Assembly: GCA_020740775.1 (NCBI GenBank)
Contig: JAHEWK010000001.1
Coordinates: 1,116,001-1,180,000, forward strand
Length of the DNA: 64,000 nt
Origin: Ilyonectria destructans
Taxonomy: Eukaryota; Ascomycota; Sordariomycetes; Hypocreales; Nectriaceae
Direction of reading: 5' to 3'
Made by a program: the position numbers and the translations under genes. Below, one piece after another: positions 38,525 through 48,819 of the stretch. Below the pieces are notes generated by a model, which was not told the origin of the DNA, did no database searches, and saw nothing but the letters and a program-made list of their open reading frames with translations. Position 1 is the stretch's first letter; each line of letters starts with the position of its first letter.

Positions 38525-39527
38525 CATCAAGGGGCTCCCAATCCTGGGGCCCCACGGGGTGCTACGGCCAGTACTTGATCTCGGATAAAGATCCGTGCTA
38601 TTGGCGGGTGTCCCACTGTTCTCAACACTGATCTTGGTGGTCCTTTGGTGAAACAGCATCCGCTTTGTGTCATTGTCCTGGACCAACACCAACACAGGAC
38701 CAACAGGCTCACCAACACATTACTACGGGTATAGCGCGGCAGGAGGGAGGTGATGATGAATCGGCTTTTGTGATTGAAAAACAATATTCGCGAGGTAAAC
38801 TGAGCATCGAGGAGCTTTTTGAGAAGCTGGGTCAGATCCCAAGGGTATGGAGGTGGTGCGGTGCGGGATGCCTGGAAGATGGCAAGGTGTACAAGATTGG
38901 TATCGAGGAGGAGGGAATCACCACGGGCTGGATACCGTGGGACAAGGACCAGTCTCGTGAAATACCCGTTCCTGAGATTTAGCGAGCGGCGAGAAAGAGG
39001 ATGATTCCATTTCGCATCACGAAAGCTGCACAATTTTTAGTCAAGAGGCCCGACAAAGATGGGAGTCTGAATTTTCAATAGCACATCTTACCTTCGAATA
39101 GCGATCTTGACCTCCAAAGAAGCTTTCACAACGTTAACCATTCACTCCGAATACGGTACTCTCTATGACCTTTGTCCCTTCAGACTCGCGACAGCCTTTT
39201 TGATAGGCCACCACCAGAGTCTGCATGGATGCCTGGCTCGCCCAGCAGGGAGCATCCGCCGATGAAGCGGATGATACGCTGGATAAGACGTGTTGCTAGG
39301 TGGTAGACCCGCTGACTCGCTAGACTGGGACCAAGATAGGCTCACCCGAGCTCAACCGAACCAGCACGCCCGCCAATCACTCCAGGCGCATCACAAATCG
39401 CAACTTCTCACACTATCATTTTGCTATAAGAAATGACTGGGAAGCATGCATGACGGGGATTTGATCATGCAGCCTGCCAGACGACTCGGACTCTGCTCTC
39501 AATCGTCCTTCAAGACCCTCCAACAAG
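38525..39527. other. Intergenic region with a possible small ORF (38665-38982)
   Basis: A 105-codon plus-strand frame at 38665-38982 contains an acidic, fairly protein-like stretch (SIEELFEKLGQIP, GKVYKIGIEEEG). I do not recognise it, and nothing around it indicates a promoter or intron structure. It may be a remnant. The rest is the upstream region of the sugar porter gene. Confidence 0.35.
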
Positions 39528-41254
39528 ATGGCTCCTTTTGAGCGCAAGCATGTTTCTAAATTGGTCACAGCCGACCTCCGGGTGTTGTCTCCCCTGCTCC
39601 TAGCAGTGGCTATTGTCAATTCGGCGGTAAGTCAAGCTCAGAATACTATCTGTTTCTGTACTCACATCACCAGACCCTCGGCTATGACTCGTCTGTTATG
39701 AACGGCCTTCTGATTCTTCCGTCGTACTCGGAATACTTCCATCTCACCACGGCAACCGAAGGACTCAACAATGCTGCGTCTTGGATGGGCGGCATCTTTG
39801 GCGCGTTTCTAATGCAGCCCATCCCAGACTACTTCGGCCGTCGACGTGCCATCCTCATAGCATCTGTCATCACGGCAGTGGGCATCATCCTTCAGGCTGC
39901 ATCCCAGAACATCGCCATGTTCATCATTGCCCGTTTTATCGTCGGTATGGGCTCCTCTATAAGCAACGGAGCGGCTCCAACCCTGCTCGGAGAATTGCTC
40001 CCAGCGCACAAGCGTGGTCGAGTGCTTGGCTTGTTTTTCTCGTGTTTCTACGTCGGCAGTCTCGCGTCGGCCATCGTCAACTACGGAAGCCAGAACATCG
40101 AAAGCACTTGGTCTTGGCGGTTGCCCTCGCTGCTACAGTTTGTGCCAAGTCTTCTAGCTGTAGTGCTTGTACCGTTTGTTCCGGAATCCCCGCGCTGGCT
40201 CATCGCCAACCGACGAGATGATGAAGCGCACGAGGTCCTTGTCATTATGCAAGGGAAGGGGAATGAAAATGTCGAGCAGGGTTGGGAGTCTTTGCGCGAG
40301 ATCAAGACAGTCATGATGCGAGAGGAGCAAGAGTACCCTCGAAACCCATGGAGAGAGATTATCGCCACTCCAGCCAACCGAAAGAGGTTGGCTATTCTCT
40401 GTACCTTTGGTCCCATGATCAACATGTTCGGAAACTTCATCATCTCGTAAGACTCTCTTCTCCTTCATTACCAACCAGCATCTCTAACGAGCGATTGCAG
40501 ATTTTACCTAACCAAGATTCTCGACCAAGCTGGTATCACAGACACAGTCAAGCAGACCCAGATCCAGGTCATCATCAACTGCTGGTCTTTTGCCGTCGCT
40601 GTTTTAGGAAGCTTCATGGTTGATATCCTCGGTCGTCGGATACAGACTTTCATCGGCATTTCAGGCATGGTTGTTACTCTATACATCATCGGTGGCTTGA
40701 TCAAACGTAAGCCGGCTTTTGTTCAGATCATATCCAGCCCAAATATTAACTAATGCTGTGCTAGATTATGGTGAGAGCACGAACCAAAGCGGAATTTATG
40801 GCACCATTGCGGTCATCTTCCTCTTCCAGGGCTTCTATGCATTTTCTATCACGCCAATGACGAGCTTATACCCGACAGAGGTCTCTCAGTACAAGCTTCG
40901 GGCCACTGGCATCGCAATCTTCCGCATGCTTGATTCTGGATTTGGGTTAGTTCTCTTGGATATCTATTCTTGCGCGGTCCTAACCATTATTCTAGTCTAT
41001 TGGCATCCTTCTGCATGGCCTACGCAATGGCAGACCTGGGCTGGAAGTTCTATTTCATTAACGCGTCATGGAACCTCGTTTTCCTAGTAATCGCGTACTT
41101 TATCTTTGTTGAGACTAAGGGGTTGAGCCTCGAGGAGATTTCTGCCAAGTTTGAAGGTCCGGGGATCTTGGAGGCGGTGACAGAGGACTCTGCGTCCCAG
41201 GAAGTGGAATCTGAGAAGGGCGTTGGAAAGGTTGATGCAAAGACTGTAGTCTGA
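39528..41254 (+). CDS. MFS sugar porter (hexose/lactose-type transporter)
   Basis: The exons are 39528-39626, 39674-40446, 40501-40706, 40765-40945 and 40996-41254, in phase, giving 505 residues. The 33-residue first exon ends just before LGYDSSVMNGL, the helix-1 motif of sugar porters. Other family marks are DYFGRRR after helix 2, RFIVGMGSSISNG in helix 4, PESPRWLIANRR after helix 6, LGRR after helix 8 and VETKGLSLEEI after helix 12. Twelve membrane segments are expected in the plasma membrane, with proton-coupled import of a mono- or disaccharide. The exact sugar cannot be deduced. It lies on the far side of the retrotransposon from DUF1479, oriented away from it. Confidence 0.93.
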
Positions 41255-42466
41255 ATAGCAAACGATGGCAGAATACTTCTACCTTAGTTGTGCTATGTAT
41301 GGAAATATTACCTAATTACTATTTCTATTAAACTTCCGTATTCCATATTATTCATCTACTACAGCTCAATAACGGCTGTAATAGCTTCTTTTCCTACCCC
41401 ATCAAAATTGATATCATGCCTGTTAATACATGCCTTCCGATTGGGGAAGCCCGTTCCCGAAGCCAGGGTCAATGGGGCGGCTCTAGTCCTTTTAGCTATG
41501 TGAAGCTTCGGATACCGGGTGTGGTGGACCCCATTCCCGACTGCAATGTCCAGCCCATGAACCGACATATGTTCTTACCCCGCATCAGCATACTTTCTGA
41601 TCACTAGGACCCTGATTCATTAGTGCGGAGCGTCGGCAAGACCTGAATGAGCTATGACGTCTGTAGGTTAGCCAACGACGTTCTAGGACCTAAAAATTGA
41701 TCCTGAGACAATGCCAATAACGTCTCCAGCCGTTAGTCGCTCAACGGCTATTCTTTCCTCAATCTCACATCTCCATAAATCATGTAGTCGAGTTGGCTTC
41801 TGCGAAAAATAGTCGTGGCAAGCGGTTTCAACGCATGCAACCCCTCTCTAGTTCTGCGAAAGAGACTAACGGAGGCCCATGGGGATATTTTGGTGGCATA
41901 ACTACCCCGCATTTACTCATGCCAATATGGGGTAAAGAAGGAAATTTGGAAGCTGATCACGAACTGAAGAACACATCAGAAGTATTCCCCTGACACGACT
42001 CGGAGCCGGCAGTTGTACCGGGATTTGGTCAACCCCCGCATTTCGTCAACCCCTCCAACACAACCACAAGCCATCCTGTAATGGAGTAGCTTCAGCGGAA
42101 ATGTTGCTTCATAGAGGTTCATAGCGCTTTCATTAGAGGCGGAATTTCTCTCCTCTTTTTGATATATCCCACAAGTCCGCGCGTTAGTCGCTCGCTACCT
42201 TACTAGCTCTCATCCCATCCCTCGTGATCACCCGGTATCCGACAACTTCAACGGAACCGAGTCCTTTTCTCTAACTTCAGAAGGTTTAGCTCTTGCATGA
42301 ACTACCACCATGACCAGGAGCCTAGCTTGTCTCCTCCGGGAGAAAGATATTCTGATCGCTATATATAAGTAGAGGATAGGAACCATCTTGTTCTCGTTCA
42401 CAGTTCGACCATTTCACTGATCCACAACTGTGCGCGTACACCATATTACTTTATTACTATCCAGAC
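41255..42466. other. Intergenic region with promoter of the alpha/beta hydrolase gene
   Basis: No gene is recognised. A good TATA box (TATATAAG, 42362-42369) lies about 100 bp before the hydrolase start codon. Confidence 0.5.
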
Positions 42467-43328
42467 ATGGCCAACTCCAAGCCCACGATCCTGTTAGCCC
42501 CTGGCGCTTGGCATACTGCTGACTGCTTCGATCTTGTCCGGGATGCGCTCCACGCCCGAGGTTGGCCGACAGAGGCCGTCAATTATCCATCTGTTGGCGC
42601 TGAGCCACCAAACAAGGGACTCGCAGAGGATGCCGCCGCCCTTCGCACAGCCGCCGAACGACTTGTTGATGCGGGAAAGCATATTGTCCTTGTTGTACAT
42701 TCGTATGGTGGACTTGTTGGCGCCAACGCTGTTCAGGGCCTCGGGTACCAACAACGCCTCAAGCAGGGACTGACTGGCGGCATAATCATGTTTGTCTATC
42801 TGGCTGCCTTCGTAACCCCGCTGGGTAAAAGTATCAAGGAGATGCTGGGTGGTCAATTTTTGCCATGGATGAATTTTCAAGTATGTTTCACACCTGTCCG
42901 CTGTGCTGTTGTCGGCTTGGGCAAGCCGTGCTTTTGAATGATGCATGACACGAATATTGAAACAAGACTAACCCACGACACAGGAAAACTATGTATACCC
43001 AGATACACCAGAGGTTATATTCTATCACGATATGGACTCAGAAGCGCAGAAGAAGGCTATAAGTGCACTGAAGCACCAGTCAGCAGCTGTCTTCACCGAT
43101 ACTGTTACCTACGAGCCTTGGCAGGATATTGAGTGCATGTACTTCTTCTGCAATGAAGATAAAGCTCTACCATTACCGGTGCAGAGCCAGATGGCAGAGT
43201 TGCTGGGTCCTAACGCAGCTAAGTTTCATACGGTGGCTTCACACTCTCCATTTTTGTCTCAGGTCGGGGATGTCGTTAAAGGTCTGGAGCATGCTGCAGA
43301 GGAAGGTCAAAGAAGAGCGACAGCTTGA
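42467..43328 (+). CDS. Alpha/beta hydrolase (esterase-like)
   Basis: Two exons, 42467-42880 and 42984-43328 (GTATGT...ACACAG, phase 0), give 252 residues. The start TILLAPGAWHTADCFD is the first strand and oxyanion-loop region of small AB_hydrolase_6-type enzymes. The nucleophile elbow is VVHSYGG with Ser79. A later histidine in VASHSPF and an acidic residue in FCNEDKALP complete a plausible triad. Relatives include plant-type methylesterases and many uncharacterised fungal esterases. No signal peptide is seen, so it is likely cytosolic. Substrate unknown; it follows the sugar porter on the same strand but 1.2 kb away. Confidence 0.9.
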
Positions 43329-43670
43329 ACGCAAATTTAGCTTAATTAAAAGTGCACTTCAACTTGAAAATCAAGGCGAGAGTCCCGATATTGGTGATCA
43401 TTGCTACTGTGATAGGCATTCAAATCTAGACCTCCATGCACCTGGCTAAGGTACGACTTAAGAGTAGCAGTGAAACGGGGAAGCGTGTTATTTCGTCCAC
43501 AATCACAACCACAACTGCATAGAGCAGCTCTTCTTGTTCGCAAGGATAGATGTCTGCTCGCCAGCTCAATTGTCAGGTCTTGATCCTGTTTTAGTTGCCC
43601 CCTAGAATAGCAATCCGCTCCAAGTAAGACAGTAGTATCTGGTCGAAAAGAGGAAAAATTAATCACCGTA

Positions 43671-43686
43671 GCAGCAGCAGCAGCAG
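43671..43686. repeat. (GCA)5 trinucleotide repeat
   Basis: Five tandem GCA units lie downstream of the hydrolase gene. Confidence 0.85.
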
Positions 43687-44291
43687 GGCCTTGGGTCTTG
43701 AAGACTCAAAACAAGAAGTGTCAGGACTGCAAAACTAATACCTTCGCCCTGACTTGCAGTCCTGACCTTGATACCCTATGACGGATGATCAGACTCTTGC
43801 TAGCCATATCAACCCGTTCGGCTATTGAAGTTCATCTCAGTAGCTACACCCAAAAACAGGGGGAAAACTTAATTTTCCCTTTCTTCAAGTCTAAGTACTC
43901 CTTTTGTGGTGCCCTATTACATTGACCCAAGCTGTTACAGCGGCTCTTGTTGATGTATTTACATTCTTGGGGATTGAAAGCACTTTTCAGCACTAGAATT
44001 AGTAGTCAGATTTATCCCTTTCACTCAAGCTTCAAGTTGACTTTGTTATCCCCTCTCATTCTTGCCGTTGGCGATAACCACTTCTGGCTCTTGGGTGTGG
44101 TCCGCACTAACAAACCTTACAGCGGAGAAACGTAATACTCCCCGACAGCACTCCTCATATCTCAGATAAGACTTTTCATCTTCCAGTACCGTTGGTTGGC
44201 TAAGTGATGTGCACATTGCGAGATCCACCGTGAGAGAAACCATGTTCCAACCAGACTCTTTTCAAACGCTAGGTTGTATCACTAGACCGAA

Positions 44292-44633
44292 GCCAAGAGT
44301 TAAGAACCGAGAGCCAAGAAGCCTTACGTACAAAAGGTGACTTCTCATAGGCGAGATATACTATGCCAAGCCGTGCCGTCACTTTCCGACGGCCGGGACA
44401 TTTCGGCTACGTTGGGAGCTGCCACCGAGGATCCAAAACATCACGTCATGTTTTCTTTTTCGGACCACTTGGAATGGTACTAGAACTTGGGCCAAGCGCA
44501 CTTGCAACGTGCGGGGGTCCCCGGGAGATAGCTCTCGTGGAAGTCGTCACTTTTTACTGCTGTCTTGGCTTGCATTAGGGTGGGTGAAGGGCGGCTTAAC
44601 GTTGCCCTTGCACGGACGGAGGTTCCACTTGGC
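44292..44633. promoter_or_regulatory. Cluster of six PacC-type hexamers
   Basis: GCCAAG occurs at 44292, 44313, 44365 and 44491, and CTTGGC at 44574 and 44628. This is far more than the fraction of one expected in 342 bp by chance. No nearby gene start is obvious, so function is unclear. Confidence 0.4.
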
Positions 44634-46712
44634 AAGAATCACGAATCAGGATTCCTGCGTAGGCCGGGGTCACATTCTTAGGATCTGCACAGTTGGCGTT
44701 AAGCGACGCTGGGCGGGGGTTGGGCGATGCTTGTTCTCCGCGATAACGGAAACACCTGCAGCGGGGAGTTGGGAACGGAGACGGTCTTGGTTCTCAGTTC
44801 TGCCAAAACGACCGAACAAAAGACCAGCTAAATCCGGCGAAAGTTGTAATAGACAGTTTGGACTCTTAACTCTGGGTAAACTCAAAACTATCGCAATCCC
44901 TCATTGCGACCACGGTAAGGGGAAATAATTGTACGATGCGATGCATGGTTAGGTTCAAAGGTGAAGTCGCCGAAGTGGGGCACCGGGCGGCTCGGAGTAA
45001 GCTATTCTGCACGGATCGAGATGTGGTGGTTCAGATCAAAGCCTAAACGTGCCATGTAGCGTATGGCAGCCTTTGGGTGTCAAGTGGCTGGCTTGTTGTA
45101 TGCGGCATGAAATCTCTGACTATCACAGAGTGGGGTGGATGTGATGAGTCAAGATAACTGCGGGAGCGAGCAGATGATGCTTGGAGCGAATGAATACGGT
45201 GTTGATCGATGTGAGATGGGTGTCGATCGCATATTTTCTTGTTAGACGGTAACTTACCCTGTACCGATCTTGTGTACGAAGTCGCGATGGATCAGCCCAT
45301 CTGAACGAGAGGGAACAAGATTATCATCTCGCAGCATCGTGAAAATCCAAGCTGACTCCTCATGGGAAAAGGGAAAAGGATCAGAAGTTGAACTGGGGTT
45401 ACATTTGCGACGTCAATCTCAAGGCAACAGGCCCGATGCAGAAATGAGTTGACACAGCCCCATGCCAGTTGGGCCATGACCCCACACAGAGGATTTGGTG
45501 AAAGTGACGACGCCGAGAAAGGTCCAACTTGCCAGCAAGGAATCTACGATCCGGCAATTGCAAAGATCGGTGCTCTGGAAGATCGATCTCACCGTCATTA
45601 CCTGTTCCGCCGGCATTGTGGGTTTCTCCCCGTTTACAGTGCTAGCACATGTGGCCGAGACGCGGGGTACGGGGTAAGAGGGCCGCGCATAGGTAGTTAC
45701 GTTATGAGAAGAGTGGCAGAAAGACAAGAGGAGGCGTATATTTGAGGGAGACATTGCCCCGGATCGACCCGAGTTGCGCAATGCCATCACTTTGTCACTG
45801 CCTAGATACCGTCAAGATAGCATTTAGTGGGGGAGGCTTGACGGAATGAAACCCGGGATGTGATAACATGTGGGTGGGATTGCGACTAACCAACGACTGA
45901 TGGCTATGGTTAAGGCTTGAAAACAATACATACTACCGGTACGCATGCGTAATGTGATATATGCAATGCAGACACGAACCGTACAACAGCACATGAGGTG
46001 CAGACTTTAGCCTCAACACTTTCGAGAAGCCGGATCGAAAACGCCTTGCGAGTGGCCATGATTCGATACTTGGGTCTAAACGTGCAGCAAGCTTTCTAGA
46101 CCATGTGCCTGTGCCGCTCTCCTACGGCACGAATGGAGGAATGGTTGAAAGAGGCACGGAGAGCTATTGGCTAAGATGGGACAGCGCCTCGGACACCGGA
46201 GTGTGAGCCATTCCCGCGGAGGAAGGAGGGAGGGAGTGGGGCAGCCAGGAGCGGGGCGGGCGCGACGAGTGGGGCCTCTGGATCCCGCGGCGGAGCACGT
46301 GACTGATCCTGTTGGCGGAGCGCGGGGGCGGAGGTGGAGAACCCCTGTCGCCACCACCGGGATACGCAATAAGCAATACGCAGGCATTGCAAAAAATATC
46401 GACGGAGATGCCGAGAAGAGCCCGCGACGGCGGAGGGCGGAGCAAGTCACATGGTCATGGGGAAGCCCGTTGCCCGGAGCCTCGCGGGGCGATATGGACG
46501 GAGTGGGGAGGATGACTTTGCAGGTATTCCCGGCTTCTGCAAACGGCCAGTTCAGACAGACAAACACACAGAGAGAGACATGCACACACCACAACCATAA
46601 ACCGAAACCGAGTTTTCCCGGTTTGTTTCACCTGTTGTCTCCCAAATCATCAGTACCGCAATCTTTCCTCCCCCCTCCTTCCTCTTCCACAACACGAGTT
46701 CATCAACGTAAA

Positions 46713-48364
46713 GCCAAGACGCCGTGGATGTAAGTGCCCCTCCCTCTGTAAAGACAAAACCCCATCATCGGCCAATGGGGGACTCGCCGTCGCGATTGGG
46801 CATCGTGATTGGGCCCGCAGAGGCAAGATAAGCTTACTCAGTAGTGCCAAGCAAGAACCTTACCAACCACGAGTTTGCAGGCGGAACCAATTATCTCCCG
46901 GGCCAAGAGGACTCTAGGCCGTTCATAGAGGGTACGTATTACGTAGTCGGCCCGCCAAGAATCCCGCCAAGAGCTGCCAAGGCGTGGCGTCCTAGGTCCG
47001 CCACCAGTCGCGCAGCAGGCGACAAACTTGTTCTTCTACGAGCAGGATCCCTCCGATTCCATGCCGGAGACAACTCCTGGCCGCCGGTGGGGTCCGCCTG
47101 CGGTGGTGCAACCGACGCTCACTGCCTTCCATTGGACACGCGGCGCCAAGATACGCGCCAAGCAGCCGCCAAGCAGCCGCCAAGCAGCCGCCAAGCAGCC
47201 GCCAAGCGAGCGACTCTGAGATACTGGAGACGCCTATTTCGCCCTGACAACTTGCAGAAAGTTGCTCCGTGCCTAACTGAGAAACCAAGGAAAAAGCGCC
47301 ATGCGGCTCGTGGCGCCGGGGGTGGATGCGCCAACTGAACCTTGGTCGTTTTGGCTCTCGGTGAGGCGTTGGTTTGTTGAGGTGCTTGCACCGGCCCAAG
47401 TACACCAGGTAGTTACTTGATTGACTTTAGGACCCGCTAGTTGACAATGGTGAGTGTTGGTAAAGGTCTTGGAGCATGCAAGTGATATCGGGAGAGATAG
47501 TGAATCATGGTTCATCCCGGGATGTTATGGATATCTCCTCATTGCACATGGAAGGATCACGGGGGGTTCCATCCGTAAGGAAGAGCCTGCTAGCGACGTC
47601 AGCTGCTCTAGCATCGACGCGGGACCGAACATGGCACAGGGAAGACGGAGATGGAGACCCGGGGCGGCCTGGGTTCAAGGTGCATCGACGTCAATGAAGA
47701 GGAATCAACGATGCCAATTGCCATGGGTCACGGCCATGACGAAAGGCAACGGCAGGGGAGGCATCCTCGCCGTATCAGTTCGCCGCAACCGTCTCATCCC
47801 ATGATAGACCAACACTACGTACACCAATGACCTCACAACCCAGTCTTGGCGCCCTCAACCCACCTTCGCGCTCTGTCCGAGCTCTCGCGAGCTTCTGCCT
47901 TTCTTCCCTGTCGGCGGTTGCTTGGCTTCGCACATGTTTGGCCCAAGAGGCCAAGCGCCAAGCGCCAAGCGCCATGTGCACCCCACCCACCACACACCAC
48001 CAAGGCGTTCTCTGTCTCCTCACACACACTTTCTCGCACATCAGACCGGTCCCGGCCAAAGCCTACGTAGGTACCTTGGCCGGTTGCGCCACCGCCAACC
48101 GAGGCCGCGGAGCCCACACTGGTGACTTTTCCTTCGGTGCTCGACGCCGACAGCGCGGCGCCTCGTGCTTGACGTCACGGGACCCCCCGAACGGCCTTCC
48201 TCCTCCACCAGGCCAACCACCCGCCACCACAGATAGCAGAAGAGCCAAGAGCCAAGACTCGCCCCCCTGGCTGGTGTCGTCGAAGCCATGGGGAACAAGC
48301 AAAGCAGAGGCGGCGGCTTCTCAGCTCTGACTCGCCGTCGCCGTCGGAATGGAGTCGTGCCAAG
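46713..48364. promoter_or_regulatory. Dense array of PacC-type sites upstream of the sodium ATPase
   Basis: I count 21 exact GCCAAG/CTTGGC hexamers. GCCAAG starts at 46713, 46846, 46902, 46954, 46966, 46976, 47145, 47157, 47168, 47179, 47190, 47201, 47950, 47957, 47964, 48244, 48251 and 48359; CTTGGC starts at 47845, 47921 and 48075. About one is expected by chance in this length. GCCARG is the binding core of the alkaline-pH regulator PacC/Rim101, and fungal ENA genes are known alkaline- and PacC-responsive targets. The sites are seen directly; PacC binding is inferred. Confidence 0.6.
47157..47212. repeat. 11-bp tandem repeat carrying PacC-type sites
   Basis: GCCAAGCAGCC is repeated with an 11-bp period, with GCCAAG starting at 47157, 47168, 47179, 47190 and 47201. 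Each unit contains one PacC-type core, so the repeat multiplies the site at one helical turn. Confidence 0.85.
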
Positions 48365-48474
48365 AGCCCCAAGACCACCAAGACCGCCGGGGGCGTGACA
48401 AGCCCGTCCCTCCGGGTGGGCTCCTCATCTGGAAGCCATGACGGGGAGTTGGCAACGGCATGGCGGGTTCAATG

Positions 48475-48484
48475 TCTATATATG
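48475..48484 (+). promoter_or_regulatory. TATA box of the sodium ATPase gene
   Basis: TCTATATATG stands about 340 bp before the start codon, upstream of a CT-rich leader typical of highly expressed fungal genes. Confidence 0.55.
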
Positions 48485-48819
48485 ACCGGGACCCCGCATC
48501 CCCTCCGCCAAGGTCCTTTCTTCTTCCAGTTGTAAATCATCAAACGGGAAAAGGCCAATCCAGTACAGTACCGAACTAGTACTTGTGTTGATACCCAGTA
48601 GTCGCTCGCTCTTGCATTGCCGAGCTTCAATCGCATCTTGCTCCACGTCAATGACGTCTGAGTAGACTTTAGCACCACATCTTTACCCTTTCCACCACAT
48701 TATTAGACGGTTACACGGTCAGAACACCACCTACAGCGAGGGCACAACGAAACGAATTCCCCTTCCCGTCCCCTCCCTTCCTCTCTCCCCGGCTCCGGTA
48801 AACACCACAAACCGCAGCC

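Larger units (their letters stand above)
43329..48474. other. 5.1 kb intergenic region upstream of the sodium ATPase gene
   Basis: I recognise no protein gene. Overlapping open frames at 46-48.4 kb on both strands reflect GC-rich sequence. The region does contain a GCA trinucleotide repeat, two concentrations of PacC-type hexamers and an 11-bp tandem repeat, listed separately. Confidence 0.5.

Noticed and set aside
25762..43328. Secondary-metabolite biosynthetic cluster
   Set aside because: No polyketide synthase, peptide synthetase, terpene cyclase or P450 is present.
47157..47212. Regular repeats considered as a CRISPR array
   Set aside because: The unit is a continuous 11-bp tandem without spacers, in a eukaryotic genome.
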